A stretch of 11,260 bases of DNA from the NCBI GenBank assembly GCA_964601865.1, contig CAZRPI010000111.1, positions 1-11,260 on the forward strand, read 5' to 3'. Position numbers and translations under genes: made by a program. Shown in pieces: positions 7,195 to 11,260 of the stretch. Source of the DNA: Pseudopelobacter sp964601865 (GTDB taxonomy: Bacteria; Desulfobacterota; Desulfuromonadia; Geobacterales; Pseudopelobacteraceae). The notes under the pieces were generated by a model, which saw nothing but the letters and a program-made list of their open reading frames with translations, searched no databases and was not told the DNA's origin. How positions within the stretch are numbered: the stretch's first letter is position 1; each line of letters starts with the position of its first letter.

Positions 7195-8140
7195 ACCTTT
7201 CCAGGCCTTCGAGGTACTCCAACAGGGCGGCCATGTCGTCCGGGAGCTCCGATGAGAATTCCAGATACTCTTCCGTCACCGGGTGGACGAAACCGAGGAC
7301 TCGGGCGTGGAGAGCCTGCCTGCCCAGGGCGCCGATCAGCTTGCGCAGTCTCGCGTCCGGAATGCCGTTGAGTCGCCCCCCATCGGGATAGAGAGGATCG
7401 CCAAGCAGAGGAAACCCCGCTTCGGTCATGTGCACACGGATCTGATGGGTCCGTCCGGTCTCCAGGCGCAGTTCCAGCAGCGAAATCCTGGCGTACCGCC
7501 GGAGCACGCGCCAGCGGGTCACGGCGTGCTTGCCGTGACGGGCCTTTCCGGAAAGACGCACCCGCTCCGTGGGATGGCGTCCGATAATCCCCTCCACCCG
7601 CCCCGAATCGTCCGCCGGATTCCCGTAGACAAGCGCCTGATAGAGCCGTTTGATGGTATGGGCACCGAACTGGGCGGAAAGCCCCTGGTGCGCTCGATCG
7701 TTTTTGGCCACCACCATCACGCCGGAAGTCCCCTTGTCCAGACGGTGCACGATGCCGGGACGCAGTTCACCTCCGATGCCCGAAAGGTCGCGGCAATGGG
7801 CCAGCAGCGCATTCACCAGGGTGCCGGAGCTGTTGCCGGCGCCGGGATGAACCACCATGCCGGCGGCCTTGTTGATGACGATCAGGTCGGAATCCTCGTA
7901 AAGAACCTCAAGAGGGATGGCTTCCGGCAGTGGAGCGGCGGCCACCGGCTCAGGGATCACAACCGATATTTCATCGCCCCCCCTGAGCTTCAGCGATGAA
8001 CGGCCCTGCCTGCCGTTGACCAGAATGTTTCCCGACTCGATCAGGCGCTGTACGGCCGAGCGCGTTTCCGTCTTCAGTTCGCGGCAGAGGAAATGATCAA
8101 GCCGCAGCGGTTCCGAATCCGCCGGAAAGGTAAGAATCAT
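7193..8140 (-). CDS. rluD: RluA/RluD-family 23S rRNA pseudouridine synthase
   Basis: Enzymes of this family isomerise uridine to pseudouridine in large-subunit rRNA; RluD modifies helix 69 positions in E. coli. The 315-residue protein has an N-terminal S4 RNA-binding domain (about 11-60, RLDHFLCRELKTETRSAVQR region with the GNILVNG turn). The catalytic domain follows, with NKAAGMVVHPG (90-100), the catalytic HRLDKGTSG motif (132-140, Asp135) and the late motifs RLYQALVYG, GRTHQIRVHM and GDPLYP. Length and S4 domain fit RluD, but the exact target uridines cannot be read from sequence. The ATG at 8140 has AGGA eight bases upstream. A strong terminator ends only about 20-30 bp before this start, so its source of transcription is unclear. 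The next gene downstream is PBP1A. Confidence 0.93.
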   Translation of the reverse strand: MILTFPADSEPLRLDHFLCRELKTETRSAVQRLIESGNILVNGRQGRSSLKLRGGDEISVVIPEPVAAAPLPEAIPLEVLYEDSDLIVINKAAGMVVHPGAGNSSGTLVNALLAHCRDLSGIGGELRPGIVHRLDKGTSGVMVVAKNDRAHQGLSAQFGAHTIKRLYQALVYGNPADDSGRVEGIIGRHPTERVRLSGKARHGKHAVTRWRVLRRYARISLLELRLETGRTHQIRVHMTEAGFPLLGDPLYPDGGRLNGIPDARLRKLIGALGRQALHARVLGFVHPVTEEYLEFSSELPDDMAALLEYLEGLER

Positions 8141-8161
8141 GCGTCAGTTCCTGTCAAGAGA

Positions 8162-8205
8162 TCAAAAAATAAATGGCGCACCTCCATACACTGGAGGTAC
8201 GCCAT
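8162..8205 (-). terminator. Strong rho-independent terminator after the htrA-small ORF unit
   Basis: The arms at 8173-8186 and 8192-8205 pair over 13 bp with one mismatch (8179/8199): ATGGCG-x-ACCTCCA against TGGAGGT-x-CGCCAT, with a five-base loop. On the minus strand the stem is followed at once by TTTATTTTTT, the classical U-tract. It lies about 30 bp behind the stop of the 87-residue gene and just before rluD, so it should end leftward transcription from htrA. Confidence 0.88.
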
Positions 8206-8233
8206 GAATCAGATTCGCCATGTGCCGCTCCGG

Positions 8234-8497
8234 CTACCAGATGGAAGATTCGATCTTCCCGGCGCGCTTGATGAGCACATCAACCACCGCCAGATCATAG
8301 ATGTGACCCGGATTCAACTCGGGGGATACGCGCGAGAAGAAGTGCTGCCGCCCCTCCTCAAGCTGCTCCTGGAGCGTATCAAAAATATCGTCGTTCTTGA
8401 TGCCGCTCTCCACCTTCTCCGTGTTGTAGATGGCTACGTCGGAAATAATGGCTCTGGCAAGACGTCTGGCCTGTTCAGGATTGTTGATCAGGTTCAT
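8234..8497 (-). CDS. Small conserved-looking protein of unknown function behind htrA
   Basis: I do not know a function for this 87-residue protein. It has no signal peptide or membrane segment, looks mostly helical and is acidic in the middle (NDDIFDTLQEQLEEG). The start is supported by AGGAAAG seven bases before the ATG at 8497. The segment RRLARAIISDVAIYNTEKVESGI (residues 11-33, shown in parts: RLARAIISD, AIYN) resembles a helical motif that I recall at the ends of various deltaproteobacterial proteins, including ones with zinc-ribbon or FHA-type domains; this is memory, not a search. It follows htrA by 45 bp on the same strand and is followed by a strong terminator, so it is probably the last gene of an htrA transcript. 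That suggests, without proving, a link to envelope stress or protein quality control. Confidence 0.8.
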   Translation of the reverse strand: MNLINNPEQARRLARAIISDVAIYNTEKVESGIKNDDIFDTLQEQLEEGRQHFFSRVSPELNPGHIYDLAVVDVLIKRAGKIESSIW

Positions 8498-8542
8498 GGC
8501 TTTTCTTTCCTAAGAAGTCGTTAGTGATGCGCTGGATACACC

Positions 8543-9958
8543 TTACCTGGACTTTACGGCAAAATAGATGCTTGCGTCGCCACGTCGGACGAGAATGATC
8601 ATGGCCCGGCCACGCGCCTGTCGAACAACCTGCTGGTAATCGGCCGAGTTGGCGATCCGTCTGCGGTTGATGGAAACGATCAGGTCGCCGCGTTTCATGC
8701 CGGCCGCGGCCGCGCCACCGCGGACCAGGTCAACGACCACGACCCCGCCGCCGTCGGCGTCCTCCACGACCAGACCCAGCGGATCCGCCTGGCTCTGCTG
8801 CCGGCCGCCTCCCGTTCCCGGCTGGGGCGCGGAGTCGGCGCTCGTCAGGATCAGGGAGAGATTAACCGCCCTGCCGTCGCGGATCACGGTAACCCTGACG
8901 GACTTGCCGATACCGGCATCGGCCACGAGACGCTGCAGGTGGCCGGGATCCTTGACTTCCGCGCCGTTGAAACCGGAGATCACGTCTCCCTGACGGATGC
9001 CCGCCTTTTCGGCCGGACTGCCCGACACGACGCTGCTTATCAGCGCCCCCTTCGTGGAACGCAGTCCGAACGACTGCGCCAGCTCTTCGGTCACGGGCTG
9101 GATGGAAACGCCCATCCAGCCCCGACTGACATTGCCTTTCCTGATGAGCTGGGTAACGATCGGTTTCGCCATGGAAACGGGGATGGCAAAACCGATTCCC
9201 TGTCCCGCCGCCACGATGGCGGTGTTGATGCCGATCACCTCACCGTAGACGTTCAGCAGCGGCCCCCCCGAGTTGCCCGGGTTGATGGAGGCGTCGGTCT
9301 GGATGAAATTCTCGTAGGTTTCTATGCCCACATTGGAACGACCGGTGGCGGAAATAACCCCCACCGTCATGGTCCGATCAAGCCCGAAGGGATTACCGAT
9401 GGCGATGGCCCACTGCCCCACCTCAAGCTTGTCCGAATCTCCCAGCACGGCCGTCGGGAGGTCGGTGGCGTTGATCTTGATCACCGCGATATCCGTCTTG
9501 CGGTCACTCCCCACCACCCTGGCGTCGTAAACCCTGTCGTTGGAGAGCTTCACCTGGATGCTCTCGGCGTCCCTCACGACATGGTCGTTCGTCACGATGA
9601 AGCCGTCCCTGCTGATGATGAACCCCGATCCGAGGCTCTTGTTCTGCCTGTACCGGGGGCCGTCGAAAAAGTCCTCGAAAAAGGGGGAGAGTTCGAAAAA
9701 CGGCTGAACGCTCATCTTCTTGCTGACGGTTGAAACGTTGACCACACAGGGGGTTACTTTCTTGGCGATCATGCTGAAAGCCTGCTGCGTGGCGAGAATA
9801 TCTCCCGGAACGGTCTTTACCGGAGCTTCCGCCTCCCCCCCCTTGCGCTTGGACTCGTAGAAAAGAGGTGAATCATCCCTGCCGGAGCAGCCGAGAAATC
9901 CGGAAGAGACCAGAGAGCAGAAGAGAACGAACAACAGGAATCGCTGAAGATAAAACAT
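8543..9958 (-). CDS. htrA: HtrA/DegP-family serine protease with two PDZ domains, probable lipoprotein
   Basis: HtrA proteases degrade or refold damaged envelope proteins in the periplasm. The 471-residue protein has a hydrophobic signal (about 6-23) ending in FLGC, so Cys24 may be lipidated; Phe and Leu before GC are not the ideal lipobox, so a normal signal or anchor remains possible. The S1C protease domain covers about 55-270, with His126 (TNDHVV), Asp156 (KTDIAVIK) and Ser230 (NPGNSGGPL). PDZ1 spans about 279-372, a Gly/Gln-rich linker follows (378-392), and PDZ2 spans about 394-468. An in-frame TTG at 9997 would add 13 residues; ATG 9958 with a GGGA upstream is preferred because it starts the signal. 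A strong promoter lies about 50-78 bp upstream. The 87-residue gene follows 45 bp downstream. DegQ-like naming is equally possible. Confidence 0.94.
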   Translation of the reverse strand: MFYLQRFLLFVLFCSLVSSGFLGCSGRDDSPLFYESKRKGGEAEAPVKTVPGDILATQQAFSMIAKKVTPCVVNVSTVSKKMSVQPFFELSPFFEDFFDGPRYRQNKSLGSGFIISRDGFIVTNDHVVRDAESIQVKLSNDRVYDARVVGSDRKTDIAVIKINATDLPTAVLGDSDKLEVGQWAIAIGNPFGLDRTMTVGVISATGRSNVGIETYENFIQTDASINPGNSGGPLLNVYGEVIGINTAIVAAGQGIGFAIPVSMAKPIVTQLIRKGNVSRGWMGVSIQPVTEELAQSFGLRSTKGALISSVVSGSPAEKAGIRQGDVISGFNGAEVKDPGHLQRLVADAGIGKSVRVTVIRDGRAVNLSLILTSADSAPQPGTGGGRQQSQADPLGLVVEDADGGGVVVVDLVRGGAAAAGMKRGDLIVSINRRRIANSADYQQVVRQARGRAMIILVRRGDASIYFAVKSR

Positions 9959-10007
9959 TGTTTCCCAAACCCGGACAGACAGTATGATAAAGCCCAAATC
10001 CTGTGAA

Positions 10008-10036
10008 AGATTAACTAAACTCGGCTGTTATGTCAA
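10008..10036 (-). promoter_or_regulatory. Strong sigma70-like promoter of htrA
   Basis: On the minus strand a perfect TTGACA (10036-10031) is followed after exactly 17 bases by TAATCT (10013-10008), which keeps the key T, A and final T of the -10. The expected start of transcription near 10001 gives a leader of about 40 bases before the ATG at 9958. It is the best promoter match in the window. It favours housekeeping expression and suggests that htrA does not depend on read-through from the peptidase gene upstream. Confidence 0.65.
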
Positions 10037-10048
10037 CGGATATAATCT

Positions 10049-10084
10049 CCGCGGCACTCCGCCCGTTAGAGAGCGCAAACGCGG
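10049..10084. other. Imperfect inverted repeat between the M48 peptidase gene and the htrA promoter
   Basis: CCGCG (10049-10053) pairs with CGCGG (10080-10084), and GCACTC (10054-10059) with GAGCGC (10071-10076, one G-T pair), leaving an AAA bulge at 10077-10079 and an 11-base loop. It lies 45 bp behind the peptidase stop and 12 bp upstream of the htrA -35. No U-tract follows on the minus strand, so it is either a poor terminator or a site near the promoter; function is not shown. Confidence 0.35.
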
Positions 10085-10128
10085 CAGCTTTACGGCGACC
10101 CGGCATGACAACCAGAGGTCGGTCCATG

Positions 10129-11260
10129 TCAACCTCCGCATTCATCCGCCCACTTCCGCAGGGTCTCCACCCGTTCCACCGCCGGCGGATGGGAGTAGTA
10201 AAACGCGGCGTACCAAGGGTGGGGAAACAGGTTGGACAGATTCTCCGCCGACAGCTTCACCATTGCCGAAGCCAGGTCCCCCGACCTGCCGGTCAGATCG
10301 GCCGCAAAGCGGTCCGCCTCCCACTCATGGCAGCGCGACCGCCACGACAGAAAAGGGGTCAGCGGGAACAGCGCCAGGGACGCGACAAACCCGAGCACAA
10401 CCATCCTGGCGGACAGCGAGGGCGTTCCCGTCAGCCCCAGCACTCCCGGCAGCCCGGGCCAGTTCAGCAACTGGTAACTGATCCATGACCCGGCGAACGC
10501 CGCCACCTCGGCCCAGACCAGCCTCTTCCAGATATGCCCCCTCTTCCAGTGCCCTATCTCGTGGGCCAGCACCGCCACGATCTCCCCGTGGGTCATCTGG
10601 CTGATGAGGGTATCGTAGAGCACGATCCTTTTAACCCTGCCGATCCCCGTAAAATAGGCGTTGGAATGCCTGCTCCGCCGCGAGGCGTCCATCTGCGTGA
10701 CCCGCCCAACCCTGAGACCCGCCTTTTCCATCAGGGCACGGATCTCATCCTCCAGGCCGGGCTCCGTAACCGGTTCGAACCTGTTGAACAGCGGTTCGAT
10801 CACATAGGGAGAGATGAACATCATGAACAGGCTGAAAAGGGCCATGAAGGCCCAGACCCAGAGCCACCACCGGCCGGGACTCCAGAGGATCAGCCAAAAC
10901 GCCACCCCCACGAGGATGGCCAGCAGCACGGCGCCCAGGGCCTGGGATTTCAGGAAATCGATGACCCAGAGGCGCATGGTTGTGGTGTTAAAGCCGTAAC
11001 GCGCCTCGATGCCGAAGGTGCCGTAGAGATCAAAGGGAATGCCGAGAAGGGCCTCCACCCAGGTCAGTATCAGGAAAAAGCAGATCCCCCCGGAAACCGG
11101 CCCGCCTGCAAGGGCGCCGATAAAGCCATCGTAGACGGCCAATGCTCCCCCGAACAGAAATACGACCAGCAGCAGGTTGTCGAGCAGCGACTCCCACAGC
11201 CCCAGGCGGCTGGAATCGAGGGTATAGGCCGTACTGGCGCGCAGCCTCTCCCCATCGATG
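10129..11260 (-). CDS. M48 family (Ste24-type) membrane zinc metallopeptidase, 5' end outside the window
   Basis: Ste24-type peptidases are multi-pass membrane enzymes with an internal zinc site; in eukaryotes they process CAAX proteins, and in bacteria they are thought to serve membrane protein turnover. The frame stays open to the right edge: I read IDGERLRASTAYTLDSSRLG and on through LLDNLLLVVFLFGGALAVYDG, so the start is beyond 11260 and 376 residues are visible of an expected 410-420. Zinc ligands lie in AHEIGHWKRGH (HEIGH at 10549-10563), and the third ligand is probably the Glu of WEADRFAADL. Several hydrophobic segments are clear: two or three before the motif (for example LGAVLLAILVGVAFWLIL) and two after it. 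The KRGH extension and topology fit Ste24 (M48A) better than the shorter HtpX. It precedes htrA on the same strand, a plausible quality-control pairing. Confidence 0.93.
   Translation of the reverse strand, partial: IDGERLRASTAYTLDSSRLGLWESLLDNLLLVVFLFGGALAVYDGFIGALAGGPVSGGICFFLILTWVEALLGIPFDLYGTFGIEARYGFNTTTMRLWVIDFLKSQALGAVLLAILVGVAFWLILWSPGRWWLWVWAFMALFSLFMMFISPYVIEPLFNRFEPVTEPGLEDEIRALMEKAGLRVGRVTQMDASRRSRHSNAYFTGIGRVKRIVLYDTLISQMTHGEIVAVLAHEIGHWKRGHIWKRLVWAEVAAFAGSWISYQLLNWPGLPGVLGLTGTPSLSARMVVLGFVASLALFPLTPFLSWRSRCHEWEADRFAADLTGRSGDLASAMVKLSAENLSNLFPHPWYAAFYYSHPPAVERVETLRKWADECGG

Noticed and set aside
8200..8223. Direct repeat CGCCATG next to the terminator
   Set aside because: Two short copies, one of which is part of the hairpin arm; too short to support a repeat element or site.
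8939..9733. Plus-strand reading frame of 264 codons opposite htrA
   Set aside because: Antisense to the protease and PDZ1 domains, rich in His, Asp and Gly as expected from reversed codons; no support as a gene.
10041..10046. Perfect TATAAT on the plus strand
   Set aside because: There is no matching -35 at 16-18 bases upstream and no plus-strand gene downstream.

Overview
The window reads as a chromosomal core region of a Gram-negative bacterium, most likely a Geobacter-like member of the Desulfuromonadia. The evidence is the leftward order recA - pilT - recX - alaS, which I recall from Geobacter sulfurreducens, the moderately high GC with Shine-Dalgarno starts, and the set of envelope genes (bifunctional PBP1A, YkuD L,D-transpeptidase, HtrA, Ste24-type peptidase). 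The genus is inferred from context. I see no mobile element, CRISPR array, rRNA or tRNA gene. All genes but one are on the minus strand, and both window edges cut a gene.

Layout from left to right. (1) 1-3150, minus strand: a compact recA -> pilT -> recX -> alaS cluster, with 14 bp between recA and pilT, an overlap between pilT and recX, and 31 bp between recX and alaS. It joins recombinase, recombinase regulator, a type IV pilus ATPase and an essential tRNA synthetase. (2) 3151-3374: a 224-bp divergent intergenic region with promoter-like sequences in both directions and no recognisable LexA box. (3) 3375-4667, plus strand: a secreted L,D-transpeptidase with a LysM domain, tail to tail with (4) 4711-7062, minus: a bifunctional class A penicillin-binding protein. 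Both act on peptidoglycan. (5) 7063-7192: promoter-like sequence for the PBP gene and a small degenerate heptamer repeat behind rluD. (6) 7193-8140, minus: an RluD-family pseudouridine synthase, with a strong intrinsic terminator just upstream of it at 8162-8205. (7) 8234-8497 and 8543-9958, minus: an HtrA/DegP-like protease with a probable lipoprotein signal, followed by an 87-residue protein of unknown function; they probably form one transcript that ends at that terminator. A strong sigma70-like promoter precedes the htrA gene. (8) 10129-11260, minus, cut at its 5' end: an M48 (Ste24-type) membrane zinc peptidase.

In functional terms the region combines DNA recombination, pilus dynamics, cell-wall synthesis and remodelling, rRNA modification and envelope protein quality control. 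I found no convincing undescribed system. The points most worth a second look are the divergent PilT paralogue in the recA operon with its overlap into recX, the terminator that leaves rluD almost no room for its own promoter, the small conserved-looking gene behind htrA, and the heptamer repeat.
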